From positions 1-64,000 of the forward strand of contig NZ_JAKLLN010000010.1 in the NCBI RefSeq assembly GCF_023150065.1: a stretch of DNA of 64,000 nucleotides, read 5' to 3'. Shown piece by piece: positions 18,738-28,139 of this stretch. The position numbers were made by a program, and so were the translations under genes. Source of the DNA: Zoogloea sp. (GTDB lineage: Bacteria > Pseudomonadota > Gammaproteobacteria > Burkholderiales > Rhodocyclaceae). The notes beneath the pieces are model-generated. The model did not search any database, was not told the origin of the DNA, and saw only the letters and a program-made list of their open reading frames with translations. Within the stretch, counting starts at the first letter, position 1. Every line of letters starts with the position of its first letter.

Positions 18738-21665
18738 ATGGCCGCCGATCTTCCCGAAAGCCCGTCGTCGCGCCGTTTCCGATTTCCGCTCCACGTCCAT
18801 ATCTCGACCCTGTTCTTCCTGCTGGTGCTGCTGGCCGGGGGCAGCATCGCCGCCTTCTCCTACTTCCGCAGCGCCGAGATGCTCGAACGGGCCGCCGGAG
18901 ATCTGCTCACCCGCATCGCCCGCCAGACCGTGGTCGAGACGGAGAGCCTGCTGCGTCCGGTGGAGGCGAGCGTCAGCCTGCTGGCCCTCAACGCCGTGAG
19001 CGAGGCCGGCACCCTCGCCGAACGGCGTGCCGGGCTGGCGGTGCTGCGTGAGGCCCTGCGCGCCACGCCGTCGGTGTCGGCCTATTACGTCGGCTATGCC
19101 TCGGGCGATTTCTTCATGCTCATGCGCCTGGCCGACGACGCCGACCGGCGCCTGGTGGGGGCGCCCGCCGGTGCCGCCTACCTGATCCAGAGCATCGCCG
19201 GGCCCCAGGGGCAGTTCATCTACCTGGATGCCGACCTCCATGAGCTGCGCGCCGACCCGCGGCCCGATTACCCGGCCACCTACGACCCGCGCCAGCGCAG
19301 CTGGTACGTGCAGGCCCAGGGCCGTGCCGAACCGGTGCAGACCGAACCCTACCTGTTCGCCTCGACCCGGCGCCTGGGGGTGACCGTGGCCCGCCGGACG
19401 GCCAGCGGCCGGGCCGTGGTGGGCGCCGACATCCGTCTCGCCACCCTCGACGACACCCTGCGGCGCCAGCGCATCACCCCTGGTTCGCAGCTGGTGCTCT
19501 TTGACGGGGCCCAGCGGGTGGTGGCCTGTTCCGAGCCGGACTGGCTGTTGCCCGAGGCGGCCGGGGGCGAGATCGAGCGGCCTCGCGTGTCGGGGCTGAC
19601 CCACGGTGGCGTCGCGGCCCTGGCGCGCCAGGCGCCCCAGGCCGGCATGCGCGCAGATCAGGCCCTGGCCGCCTTCGACGGTGCCGGCCGCAGCTGGCAT
19701 GGTGCCGTGGCCAGCCTGCCGGTGCGGGGCGGGCAAACCCTCTACCTGGGGGTGGCCATCCCCGATGACGAACTGCTTACCGACGCCCGTAGCATCCGTG
19801 ACCGGGCCATCCTGGTGACGGTGCTGGTGATCCTGCTGGCGCTGCCCTTCACCTACGGGGCTGCCCGGCTGGTGTCGCGGCCGATCCGCGAGCTGGCCCG
19901 CGAGGCGGCGGCGATCCGGCGCTTCGACTTTGCCGATGAGGTGGTGACCCGCTCGGTGGTGCGGGAGGTGGACGATCTGGCCCGGGATCTGGCCTCCATG
20001 AAGGGATCGGTGCGGCGCTTCCTCGACATTGCCTCGGTGATGGCCGAGGAGCCCGACTTCGAGCGCCTGCTGCCGCGCCTGGTGGACGAGACGGTGGGCG
20101 TGGTGGGCGCCCGCGCCGGCGTGCTCTACCTGGCCCGGGACGACGGCGACGGCCTGGATGCGGTGAGCGTGCGGGATGCCGCCGGGCACAGCCTGCCTCT
20201 GGGCGATGCGCCGCCGGGGCCGGCCATGGCCAGCCTGGTGCCCGAGGGCGAGCGCTCCGGCGTGGGATGCTCGGTGGGGGACATCGGCGGCGCGGGGCTG
20301 TTCGCCGCCCTGGGCGCCCGCGCCATGGCCTATCTGGCGGTGCCTCTGCTCGACCGCAAGCACGACCGGGTGGGCCTGCTGGTGCTGTGGTTCGACGAGG
20401 CCCCCGACCGGGATCTGGTGCATTTTGTCGAGGCCCTGTCGGGGTCGGCCGCCGTGTCGGTGGAAACCCGTGCCCTCATCCGGGCCCAGAAGCAGCTCTT
20501 CGAGGCCTTCATCCAGCTCATCGCCGGCGCCATCGACGCCAAGAGCCCCTACACCGGCGGCCATTGTGCCCGGGTGCCGGAGCTCACCAAGATGCTCGCC
20601 CGGGCCGCCTGCGACGCCACCGACGGGCCCTACCGCAATTTCAGCCTCGACGACGAAGACTGGGAGGCCGTGCATATCGCCGCCTGGCTGCACGACTGCG
20701 GCAAGGTCACCACCCCCGAGTACGTGGTGGACAAGGCAACCAAGCTGGAAACCATCCACGACCGCATCCATGAAATCCGCATGCGCTTCGAGGTGCTCAA
20801 GCGCGACGCGGAGATCGCCTGCTGGCAGGCCGTGGCCCGGGGGGGCGACCTGGCCGTGGAGCAGGCGGCGCTGGCCGAAAGCCTGGCCGTCCTCGACGCG
20901 GAGTTCGCCTTCGTGGCGGCCTGCAACGCCGGCGGCGAGGCCATGGACCCGGCCGACGTGGCGCGTCTGCAGCGCATCGGTGCCCGTACCTGGCTGCGCA
21001 CCCTGGATGACCGCCTCGGCGTGTCCACCGAAGCCCTGCGCCGCATGGGCCCCGGCCCGACCCTGCCGGTGCGCGAGGCGCTGATCGGCGACAAGCCCGA
21101 GCACCGCATCCCGCGCAGCCTTGAAGATGCCATCCCCGCCGACAACCCCTGGGGCTTCCGCCTCAAGGTGCCGGAGCTGCTCTACAACCGGGGCGAGTTG
21201 ACCAACCTGTGCATCGATCGGGGCACCCTGACCGAGGAAGACCGCTTCAAGATCAACGAGCACATCGTGCAGACCATCCGGATGCTCTCCGAGCTGCCTT
21301 TCCCGCGCCATCTCCGCGCCGTCCCCGAGATCGCCGGCGGGCACCACGAGAAGATGGACGGCAGCGGTTACCCCCGCGGCCTGACCCGCGAGCAGATGAG
21401 TCCGATGGCCCGCATGATGGCCATCGCCGACATCTTCGAAGCCCTCACCGCCGTCGATCGCCCTTACAAGAAGGGTAAGCACCTCTCCGAAGCCATCCGC
21501 ATCATGGCCCGCATGCGCGACGCCGGGCACATCGACCCCGAGCTGTTCGCCCTGTTCCTGCAGTCCGGCGTGTACCGCCGCTACGCCGACCGCTTCATGG
21601 CCCGGGCCTGCGTGGATGAGGTGGACGTGGCGGCCATGCTGGCGCCGGCCGCTCCGGGCGCCTGA
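18738..21665 (+). CDS. Membrane Cache-HAMP-GAF-HD-GYP signalling protein
   Basis: A 975-aa cyclic-di-GMP phosphodiesterase candidate. In order: TM1 (about 28-48), a double-Cache periplasmic sensor (with PRQRSWYVQAQ and YLFASTRRLGVTVAR), TM2 (about 355-377), HAMP, a GAF domain (about 440-600) and an HD-GYP domain. HD-GYP motifs are GGHCARVPEL, AAWLHDCGKVTTPEYVVDK and GGHHEKMDGSGYPRGL. About 200 residues lie between HDCGK and HHEKMDGSGYP, far more than in ordinary HD-GYP domains. The gene follows the AraC regulator closely, so the two may be co-transcribed. Confidence 0.9.
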   Translation: MAADLPESPSSRRFRFPLHVHISTLFFLLVLLAGGSIAAFSYFRSAEMLERAAGDLLTRIARQTVVETESLLRPVEASVSLLALNAVSEAGTLAERRAGLAVLREALRATPSVSAYYVGYASGDFFMLMRLADDADRRLVGAPAGAAYLIQSIAGPQGQFIYLDADLHELRADPRPDYPATYDPRQRSWYVQAQGRAEPVQTEPYLFASTRRLGVTVARRTASGRAVVGADIRLATLDDTLRRQRITPGSQLVLFDGAQRVVACSEPDWLLPEAAGGEIERPRVSGLTHGGVAALARQAPQAGMRADQALAAFDGAGRSWHGAVASLPVRGGQTLYLGVAIPDDELLTDARSIRDRAILVTVLVILLALPFTYGAARLVSRPIRELAREAAAIRRFDFADEVVTRSVVREVDDLARDLASMKGSVRRFLDIASVMAEEPDFERLLPRLVDETVGVVGARAGVLYLARDDGDGLDAVSVRDAAGHSLPLGDAPPGPAMASLVPEGERSGVGCSVGDIGGAGLFAALGARAMAYLAVPLLDRKHDRVGLLVLWFDEAPDRDLVHFVEALSGSAAVSVETRALIRAQKQLFEAFIQLIAGAIDAKSPYTGGHCARVPELTKMLARAACDATDGPYRNFSLDDEDWEAVHIAAWLHDCGKVTTPEYVVDKATKLETIHDRIHEIRMRFEVLKRDAEIACWQAVARGGDLAVEQAALAESLAVLDAEFAFVAACNAGGEAMDPADVARLQRIGARTWLRTLDDRLGVSTEALRRMGPGPTLPVREALIGDKPEHRIPRSLEDAIPADNPWGFRLKVPELLYNRGELTNLCIDRGTLTEEDRFKINEHIVQTIRMLSELPFPRHLRAVPEIAGGHHEKMDGSGYPRGLTREQMSPMARMMAIADIFEALTAVDRPYKKGKHLSEAIRIMARMRDAGHIDPELFALFLQSGVYRRYADRFMARACVDEVDVAAMLAPAAPGA

Positions 21666-21711
21666 GCTGTGCTCCCCGCAATCTCATTTTCTACCCGAGC
21701 CAATGACGCAC

Positions 21712-21735
21712 AAAGGGCGGCCGCAGCCGCCCTTT
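21712..21735. terminator. Bidirectional hairpin between convergent genes
   Basis: A perfect 10-bp stem AAAGGGCGGC-CGCA-GCCGCCCTTT lies between the ends of the HD-GYP gene and the acyltransferase gene. There is no long T tract on either strand, but its position between convergent stops and the tetraloop fit a shared terminator. Confidence 0.65.
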
Positions 21736-21754
21736 GGGTCGGTCCCCGGCTGCC

Positions 21755-22873
21755 TTAGCCGGCCAGGTTGGCTGCTGCCAGCGCGGTCAGCCATCCCCCG
21801 GCCACCACGCCGGCCGGAAAGAGCAGCCGGGTGCGGGTGCGGAAGGGGTAGCTTTCTACCCGGTAGTGGAACTGATGCCCCCCGGCGACGCTTGCCGCCA
21901 CCGCCAGCACCATCCCCATGGCGTTGATCACCGGGTTGGCCGGGAAGGCCAGGCTGACCAGCATGTTCACCAGCAGGCAGATGGGGAAGTGCACCAGAAA
22001 CACCGAGTAGGAGATCCGGCTCAGGTGGCTCACTGCCGCAGGCACCGGCAGGGTGTGCAGAAAGCCGTGCTGGCGCGCCAGGCCCAGGAACAGCATGACC
22101 CCCGTGGCCACGGCGATGCGGGCCCGGAAATCCACCACCAGCGCGGCCACGGCCAGGGCGGTCAGCAGGGCCAGCCAGCGGCCGGCGCGGGGCTGGCTGC
22201 TCGCCCACCAGGCCAGGATGCCCAGGCCGAATGAGCCGAAGAAGTACAGGGCGGTTTCGTCCCAGTAGGCGTCGCGGTTGAAGCCGAACAGGGAGGCCAG
22301 GGTCAGCAGGCCGATCAGCAGGGGGGCCACGATGGCCAGTTCCGGCCGCTGGGCGGCGAGGCGTGAGGGCAGCCACAGCAACAGGACGGCGACGGCGAAG
22401 AGCTGGAAGTCGATGGCCACATACCAGACCCCGGCGGACAGGGCTTCCTGATCCAGCAGATCGTGGAGCAACAGCACGTGGGACAGCAGCTGTCCGAGAT
22501 CCGGCGCTGCGGAGATGGAGCGGTGCTCCATCCATACGCTGGCCACCGCCGAACAGGCCACCGCCAGCAGCAGGGCCGCGGAGTAGGGCACCACCAGGCG
22601 GGTGTAGCGCTGGAGCAGCACCGGGAGCGGCGCGAGCTTCACCGGCAGCCCGGCCGGGGCAAACTTGGCGGCGAACAGGAAGCCGGAGACCACCAGGAAG
22701 ACCTGCACGGCCATCCGGGCGTATTCATCGAGCCACTGCACCAGCGTCGGCAGCAGGGGTTTGGCCACGTCACTCATGGGGCCGTAAAAGGCCAGGTGGT
22801 GCATGACAATGGCCAGGCAGGCAAAGGCCTTCAGCGCATCGACGGCGGGCATTCTTGTTGTTTGTCTGGGCAT
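21755..22873 (-). CDS. Acyltransferase family 3 (OafA/YrhL-like) membrane protein
   Basis: An integral-membrane O-acyltransferase of about 372 aa with around ten hydrophobic helices. The family hallmark is the N-terminal VDALKAFACLAIVMHHLAFYG (Arg/His-containing first helix) followed by VFLVVSGFLFAAKF; SYSVFLVHFPICLLVNML marks the C-terminal part. Such enzymes acetylate surface or exported sugars. The start is uncertain: frame-compatible codons exist at 22954, 22897 and 22873, none with a clear ribosome site. The gene stands alone between a terminator and the LuxR region. Confidence 0.82.
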   Translation of the reverse strand: MPRQTTRMPAVDALKAFACLAIVMHHLAFYGPMSDVAKPLLPTLVQWLDEYARMAVQVFLVVSGFLFAAKFAPAGLPVKLAPLPVLLQRYTRLVVPYSAALLLAVACSAVASVWMEHRSISAAPDLGQLLSHVLLLHDLLDQEALSAGVWYVAIDFQLFAVAVLLLWLPSRLAAQRPELAIVAPLLIGLLTLASLFGFNRDAYWDETALYFFGSFGLGILAWWASSQPRAGRWLALLTALAVAALVVDFRARIAVATGVMLFLGLARQHGFLHTLPVPAAVSHLSRISYSVFLVHFPICLLVNMLVSLAFPANPVINAMGMVLAVAASVAGGHQFHYRVESYPFRTRTRLLFPAGVVAGGWLTALAAANLAG

Positions 22874-23130
22874 GGACGGCAAGGTGGAACCGGGCATCAA
22901 AAAGCACCGGGGCAGACCATGGGCCTGCCCCGGTGGTGACAGTGTGCAGTGCACAACGGTTCAGGTCCAATGAAAGATGACCGGATGTCTCGGAAATTCC
23001 GCGGAGGAGGAGAGTTTTCGCTGATTTGGGCCACGCTGTGCGAGTCTCGAGCCAGATCGAGGGGACCGAAGCTGGCAGGCGGGTTGGCGGGATCTTACGT
23101 CGAACTGTCAGGCTGCCAACTTTCGCGGGG

Positions 23131-24285
23131 TCAGAAACAGCGGTCAATAAGCCGGTGCCTGCCACACAAGGTGCAGTCACCTCTGTTCATCAGCGGAGGA
23201 ACCCCCGGGATCAACCGTGCGCGCATCAGCAGCTCGACTTTGCTTGAAACACCGAATTTCCCATAGGCCCGCTTGAGGATCATTCGTACCGAGTCGGGTT
23301 TAATTCCCAATTTTGCAGCAGCTTTGGGTACGTCATTGTCGTCAAGCAGCACGTGGATCAACTTGGCCTCGGTATCTGTCAGCGACAGCGCTTGCTTCAA
23401 TCGCAGTTCGCTCGGCACCGGCTGTTCTGTCGGAAAACTGATGCTCTGGAACCCGGAGGCATAGCCTGCCTTGTGGCTTGGCTGAATGATCAAGGGTACA
23501 TGGCCTCGCCCGCGACCCTTGATGCAAATGATCATCGGATCGCCGGTGCAGGCTTGAATCGCCGTTTCAATTGCCTTACGCGAGCGAAAGTCGGACGTCC
23601 AGAGCTGCTCGTTCCGGGTGGTGACGATGTTCCCGTTCTTGAGCATGTGGCAACCCGCCCTGTTGGCAAAGATGATCTGTGCCGTCCGCGTGCAGATCAA
23701 CACCGGTGTCGGCGACTCGTCAGACCAGTTGCTTTGTTGTGAGCTGACCGAAAGGGCATCCGCCAGATATCTGAGAGTCGATGCCGCGGCGCACGCGGAA
23801 AGTTGGCGCTTCAAGTCGGCGTCGGCTGCCCCGACCTGAGGCAATCGGGGAGGGGTGTCACTCCAGTACAGAATCAAGAACGTGTGGATTTCATATTCGC
23901 GGCAAAGAAGTGTCGCGAATATGTGCCTCCTGGCGCGGAAATGGGCGTGGTCCGCCAATGGCCCTTGGGCGGAGACGAAAGGTGGATCAGTCCGTAGGTC
24001 GGCCCGCATGAAGCATTGATCGGGGGCCGAGAGAACCCATTCGAATGTAGGGTCAATGAACTGGCCGGAAACCACGTAATCGCGTTGATGAGCGGGCTCG
24101 ACTCCCGCCGTTGCCAGATGGATGAGTCTGCCCGCATTTCCATTTCTGGCCAGGAGCCAGGCTTCGTGGGCACCCGTATGGTGCAGCAGCTCCGACAGTA
24201 CGGCTTCCCAGCGGCCATGGGTGGCTGCTTCCAGAGCGGCTTCAGAGATCGGGCAAGGCTTATGTGACTCGGTTGGGGCGGTCAT
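23131..24285 (-). CDS. LuxR-type transcriptional regulator
   Basis: A 384-aa protein with a C-terminal LuxR/GerE helix-turn-helix at about residues 300-360 (LSLTDTEAKLIHVLLDDNDV, AAAKLGIKPDSVRMILKRAY, GKFGVSSKVELLMRARL). The long N-terminal part (ILYWSDTPPRLPQVG, SDESPTPVLICTRTAQIIFA) resembles PAS-like or other small-ligand sensors, but I cannot assign it. No autoinducer-binding signature is evident. The C-terminal tail contains CTLCGRHRLIDRC, unusual after a LuxR HTH. It is transcribed away from the start of the island operon and is the nearest candidate regulator for it. Confidence 0.85.
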   Translation of the reverse strand: MTAPTESHKPCPISEAALEAATHGRWEAVLSELLHHTGAHEAWLLARNGNAGRLIHLATAGVEPAHQRDYVVSGQFIDPTFEWVLSAPDQCFMRADLRTDPPFVSAQGPLADHAHFRARRHIFATLLCREYEIHTFLILYWSDTPPRLPQVGAADADLKRQLSACAAASTLRYLADALSVSSQQSNWSDESPTPVLICTRTAQIIFANRAGCHMLKNGNIVTTRNEQLWTSDFRSRKAIETAIQACTGDPMIICIKGRGRGHVPLIIQPSHKAGYASGFQSISFPTEQPVPSELRLKQALSLTDTEAKLIHVLLDDNDVPKAAAKLGIKPDSVRMILKRAYGKFGVSSKVELLMRARLIPGVPPLMNRGDCTLCGRHRLIDRCF

Positions 24286-24318
24286 CCGGACCTCGCTGCA
24301 AGGGTATCTGCCTCGTAT

Positions 24319-24334
24319 GTACCTACTTGGGTAC
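24319..24334. promoter_or_regulatory. Dyad in the intergenic region before the island operon
   Basis: GTACC-N6-GGTAC, a perfect 5-bp dyad, sits 34 bp upstream of the LuxR gene start and about 190 bp upstream of the first island gene. It could be a LuxR-type operator controlling both directions. The short arms make chance a real alternative. The rest of 24286-24519 shows no clear promoter. Confidence 0.3.
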
Positions 24335-24519
24335 AGCGAGAGAGCGTGCTACATCTGTAGATTGTCATCGTCTGTACGCATCCGTCGTTTATCTATGGGG
24401 CATCCAGTTACCCTTTGTCAAGCGTTACGGGCTGGCCGGGGTTTCGGGCTCGTTACTGCGCCGCAAGCCACGAGTTGTGACAATTTTCGGTGCGTCGTTA
24501 GGCTGCCAGGAGATGACAA

Positions 24520-26652
24520 ATGCTGCCCGCACACATTCAAGGCGCACTCGACGAGTGCATGTCAGGCGCTGCACGATTCGCGTTTCCCGAGACGGGCAAC
24601 GCATTCGCGGACATGGTTGCCGCCGAGACTGAGGATATACAGCGACGCTTCGTGACCTGTCTGGTGATCTTGCCGGACCATGATGAGTCCATGTCGCTTG
24701 AGTGCTTTCCCGACACTGTCATTGGCTTCCTGAAGAGCGAGTCAGCAAGCGGCGGGCGGATGGTGCTCTGGGAGAGTGGGTACAGCGATCTGAGCCGCAA
24801 GTTCGAGAAGCTGCGCGAGCATCGCAACGCCAGCCAGAAGCTGGCAGGACACTCCGGCAGCGAAGCCGGGTGGGAATGGAAGGCCATCCACGACTCCCCT
24901 TGGGGAGTTCCCCAACTTCGACTTGTTGTTGCCCGCTATTCGCCTGAGCACCTCTTCGATCCGATGATTCTGGAGTTGCTGAGGTCCAGCATTGATCTGA
25001 TTTTTTTCCTTGAGCTATCGCGGAAGCATGAAGCGACGTTCGCTCCTGAGTTGCATGGATTGTCCCTCGCCACGCTGGTGGTGGCACGTGAGCGTGATCA
25101 AGGCGGGTTCTTGTCAGCTTTTCAGGCGGCCCCTGAAAAACTGATAGTGCTCGATCGCGATGGAGAGGCTGCCCTGATCGAAGCCTTTAAGCGTGCCGGC
25201 CAGGAGCTTGGTGAGACCTTGCAGCAGTGCCGGGCGCTGAGTTTGCTCGTTTGCATTAAGAAAGAACTTGGTATCGAGCAGGATCGACTTGCCGCCATCA
25301 TCGGGATCAGGGAAAAGGCAGGGAAAGCAGGCAAGGCACTTAACTTGCGTGGTGACGACGACTGGCTCAGGCGTAAGCAGCAGGCGAAGGAAAGAACCGA
25401 ATTTCTTCTCGCACAAATCGAATCCAGGCTTGTATTGGACGATCTCGGCGTCAAGGCCGAGCAACTGGTTTCCGGAATTGAAGTGGACAGCCTGGAGGTT
25501 AGAGAAATCATCTCCCCGGCGGCCATGAACACCATCGGTGGCCGAAGCCGGATCCGGGTGCTCTTCAATCGTGATTATCAGATATCGATAACACGCGAGT
25601 GTATTGACTCCATTGCCAGGAAGATCTCAAAGGTATGTAGCAAGCAGATCGAGAGGGACGCCGTGATTGTTTCCAAGGAGCTCGGCATGATCGAAGAAGA
25701 GGTCAGGGCCATCGTCTCCGGCATCGTCGAAAATGATGATGCACTTCGCAGGATCGAGCTGCCTCGACTTGAGAAGAACACGTATGCCAATTATGGAAAT
25801 GATCTTGATCTGGCCTTTTATGTGGAGGAGAAATCCGTAAGAAAAGGATTGTTCGGGCATTTTCTTGAGGGGCAAGGTGTTGCAATGCGTTTGTTCAGCG
25901 TTGCTGGGATGCTGTTCATGGGTGGCGCCGCATTGAATGGCGTCTTCCTGTGGGTCGGGGGCATGTTTTCCCCCGACGCTGGTGTATCCGCTGCAGAGTT
26001 GCTAAAGCCAAGCAGAGGGGTAATGCAACCATTTCTGAGCCTTGTTGTAATCATAGCCATCTTGATCTTCGCTTTCAGGATAAGGAACAGCAAATATGTT
26101 GAGGCTGACCAAAAGGCGCAGATCCTCGGCAAGCTTGTTGAGCGCCTGGCAGGGAAAGCCAATGAGCTGCTGAAGCAAGTTACCAAGACGCGTGAGCAGA
26201 TCCACAAGCAGCACTTGAGGCGTGTCAAGGATGCCCTCGATAGGTACTGGACTTACATCGATGATGTAGTCAGGGCTCAGCAGCAGGAGCTCGCCAATGA
26301 GCAGAATGTCCTGGCGCAGTCAAATGCGGCGGTGCTGGCCAATTTCAAGGACAAACAGGTACGGGTGCAGGCCCTTGTTCAGCAGGTTGCCCAATGCGCC
26401 AATGGCCTTCAGAAAGCACCGGATACCCTTCGGTCACAGCTCAGGATCATCTTGGCAGCCATTCACGCGTCTTCGTCACAAGCGGCTCTCGAGAGTCAGT
26501 CCGACCCCGCATCTCCATTGCAAAAGCCACCCGGCTCAGGGCCCGACACGGCAAGCACGCTCGCGGACAGTGCGAGGGCTGCGCCACCGCAGCCCATTGC
26601 GGAGGTCATCCCGCGGCGGAGCAGCGTTTCCTTCCAGCGTCCACAACGGTGA
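24520..26652 (+). CDS. Two-TM coiled-coil membrane protein, unknown (first island gene)
   Basis: A 710-aa protein with an AGGAG ribosome site seven bases before its ATG. Residues 1-450 are soluble without a P-loop or other recognised catalytic motif; the segment around SIARKISKVCSKQIERDAV is helical. Two hydrophobic segments follow at about 455-480 (LFSVAGMLFMGGAALNGVFL) and 503-522 (FLSLVVIIAILIFAF), then a coiled coil at about 535-630 (ILGKLVERLAGKANELLKQ) and a Pro/Ser-rich tail. The layout (helical body, paired membrane segments, helical end) is reminiscent of dynamin-like membrane proteins without the GTPase, but this is only a shape comparison. It is followed 10 bp later by the Hsp70-like gene. 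Confidence 0.75.
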   Translation: MLPAHIQGALDECMSGAARFAFPETGNAFADMVAAETEDIQRRFVTCLVILPDHDESMSLECFPDTVIGFLKSESASGGRMVLWESGYSDLSRKFEKLREHRNASQKLAGHSGSEAGWEWKAIHDSPWGVPQLRLVVARYSPEHLFDPMILELLRSSIDLIFFLELSRKHEATFAPELHGLSLATLVVARERDQGGFLSAFQAAPEKLIVLDRDGEAALIEAFKRAGQELGETLQQCRALSLLVCIKKELGIEQDRLAAIIGIREKAGKAGKALNLRGDDDWLRRKQQAKERTEFLLAQIESRLVLDDLGVKAEQLVSGIEVDSLEVREIISPAAMNTIGGRSRIRVLFNRDYQISITRECIDSIARKISKVCSKQIERDAVIVSKELGMIEEEVRAIVSGIVENDDALRRIELPRLEKNTYANYGNDLDLAFYVEEKSVRKGLFGHFLEGQGVAMRLFSVAGMLFMGGAALNGVFLWVGGMFSPDAGVSAAELLKPSRGVMQPFLSLVVIIAILIFAFRIRNSKYVEADQKAQILGKLVERLAGKANELLKQVTKTREQIHKQHLRRVKDALDRYWTYIDDVVRAQQQELANEQNVLAQSNAAVLANFKDKQVRVQALVQQVAQCANGLQKAPDTLRSQLRIILAAIHASSSQAALESQSDPASPLQKPPGSGPDTASTLADSARAAPPQPIAEVIPRRSSVSFQRPQR

Positions 26653-26662
26653 GGAGTCAACA

Positions 26663-28102
26663 ATGAGCCACCTTGCCATCATTATCTCGGGCCATACTCA
26701 CCTGGCGGCATTCACCGATCCATCGGGTGCGCCTGTAAGTGTCCTTGATCCCGACTCGCGGCGCGAGACAAGACCAAACGACTTGGCCTTTGACGCCCAA
26801 GGATACTGGGGTGGCTTTGCCGCCGTGAAAGCGTCCCTCGCCGGCATTGCGTCTTCCGCCTACGCCTTTAGCGCAGACGACTTGAGGGGGTTCGGTGATG
26901 CGGTGATTTCTTCGCAAGAAGGAAATCTGTCAGCCGAGGGAGCATTGGCGCTGCTGTTGCGCAAAGCCGTCGCCGATGCACGCCCCTTGGGCGGTGCCAT
27001 CAAGGCCGTCAGTGTGGCGATGTTCTGCCCGCTTCCGTTGGAGAGCAGGGCGCGACTGTCCTCCTTTCTATCCGACGTTCTGGATATCCCCGTGGTGCTG
27101 AAAGAACCCACCTGGGCCTTGGAGTGCTATTTGAGAGCCAGTCAGCATGCCAACGCCGGGCGCTCGCAACTTGCGGTCGTGATCCTGAGGGACGCGGTGA
27201 TGGTGGGGAAGGTGCACTCCGCTGACTTGAAAGTCATCACTTTGAATGGGGTCAAAAGTCTGGCGTTGATCGACAGCGCCCTGTCCATGAACGCGCTTGG
27301 CGGTCTGTCCGCGAGCGCTTGGTCTCGCTACCGCCTGTGGGCTGATTTCGTTGCATGGTACGAGCAGCAGAGGTGCACTCCGGTGGGCGCGCGGGAGCTG
27401 TTTCTTCCCTATCTCGTTGATCGACGCTTGCCGCCTGGCGCCATCAGTTTCCGGAAGGCTGAGAGTGTGGCGGAAACATTGTTCGGACCGCTTTCAGCGG
27501 CGGTAGCCGGGGCTGCCGACGCCATCCCTCCTGGGACGGACCTGCACATCATCGGCGACGATGCTCTACGAATGGGCATCAGGGAGCGATTGAACTCAGT
27601 GATTCAACAGCGGAGTCTCCGGGTGCCCCCCTCGCGCGCCGACCGCCTGGTGATGGCGCTTGCCCAGCATGGGGTCGATCTGGACGCCCCACGTTGCTCC
27701 ACGGCGAGATTCGGGCTTCTGGTCCGTGACCGGCCCAATGCGGAGAAGCGGATGCGGGCCTTGTTGGAGAGTGGTGTGTCTTTGCCGGCAGTGGGGCAAT
27801 CCAGGCTTGAGGTCGGCGCCAATGGTCAAAGGCGCTTCAAGTGCGATATTGCGATCGAGCGTGATGGTTCTCCCCCGGAATTGTTGAAGCAACTGTTCTT
27901 TGAGCAAAAGGGCGTGAGCCAGGACATACGCGGGATCGATGTTCGTTTTCAGGTTGATGCCTTGCAGAACGTCAGGGTCGACGCAGTCGATAGTCAGTCG
28001 AGGGAGCCCCTTTCCTTTGTGGAAAGCCGCATTCCCTCGCAGGAGGGTCAGTTTGTCATGGGGCCGGAGTTGATCGCCCGGATTCCATTGGCAGGAGTTT
28101 GA
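26663..28102 (+). CDS. Degenerate Hsp70-like (actin-fold) protein
   Basis: A 479-aa protein beginning MSHLAIIISGHTHLAAFTD after GAGGAG. Segments align in order with the Hsp70 nucleotide domain: AVSVAMFCPLPLESRARLSS (cf. VPAYF...QR), VVLKEPTWALECYL (cf. INEPTAAALAY), a hydrophobic strand LAVVILRDAVMVGKV where Hsp70 has FDLGGGTFDV, and HIIGDDALRMGIRERLNSV (cf. GGSTRIPAVRELL). The phosphate-binding glycines are absent, so ATP hydrolysis is doubtful. The C-terminal part (LPAVGQSRLEVGANGQRRFK) fits the beta-sandwich substrate domain. It may bind helical partners encoded downstream. Fold assignment is by eye. Confidence 0.6.
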   Translation: MSHLAIIISGHTHLAAFTDPSGAPVSVLDPDSRRETRPNDLAFDAQGYWGGFAAVKASLAGIASSAYAFSADDLRGFGDAVISSQEGNLSAEGALALLLRKAVADARPLGGAIKAVSVAMFCPLPLESRARLSSFLSDVLDIPVVLKEPTWALECYLRASQHANAGRSQLAVVILRDAVMVGKVHSADLKVITLNGVKSLALIDSALSMNALGGLSASAWSRYRLWADFVAWYEQQRCTPVGARELFLPYLVDRRLPPGAISFRKAESVAETLFGPLSAAVAGAADAIPPGTDLHIIGDDALRMGIRERLNSVIQQRSLRVPPSRADRLVMALAQHGVDLDAPRCSTARFGLLVRDRPNAEKRMRALLESGVSLPAVGQSRLEVGANGQRRFKCDIAIERDGSPPELLKQLFFEQKGVSQDIRGIDVRFQVDALQNVRVDAVDSQSREPLSFVESRIPSQEGQFVMGPELIARIPLAGV

Positions 28103-28139
28103 ACCGGCGGGCGTGAAGTTCAATTGGAGGAGAGTGGCG

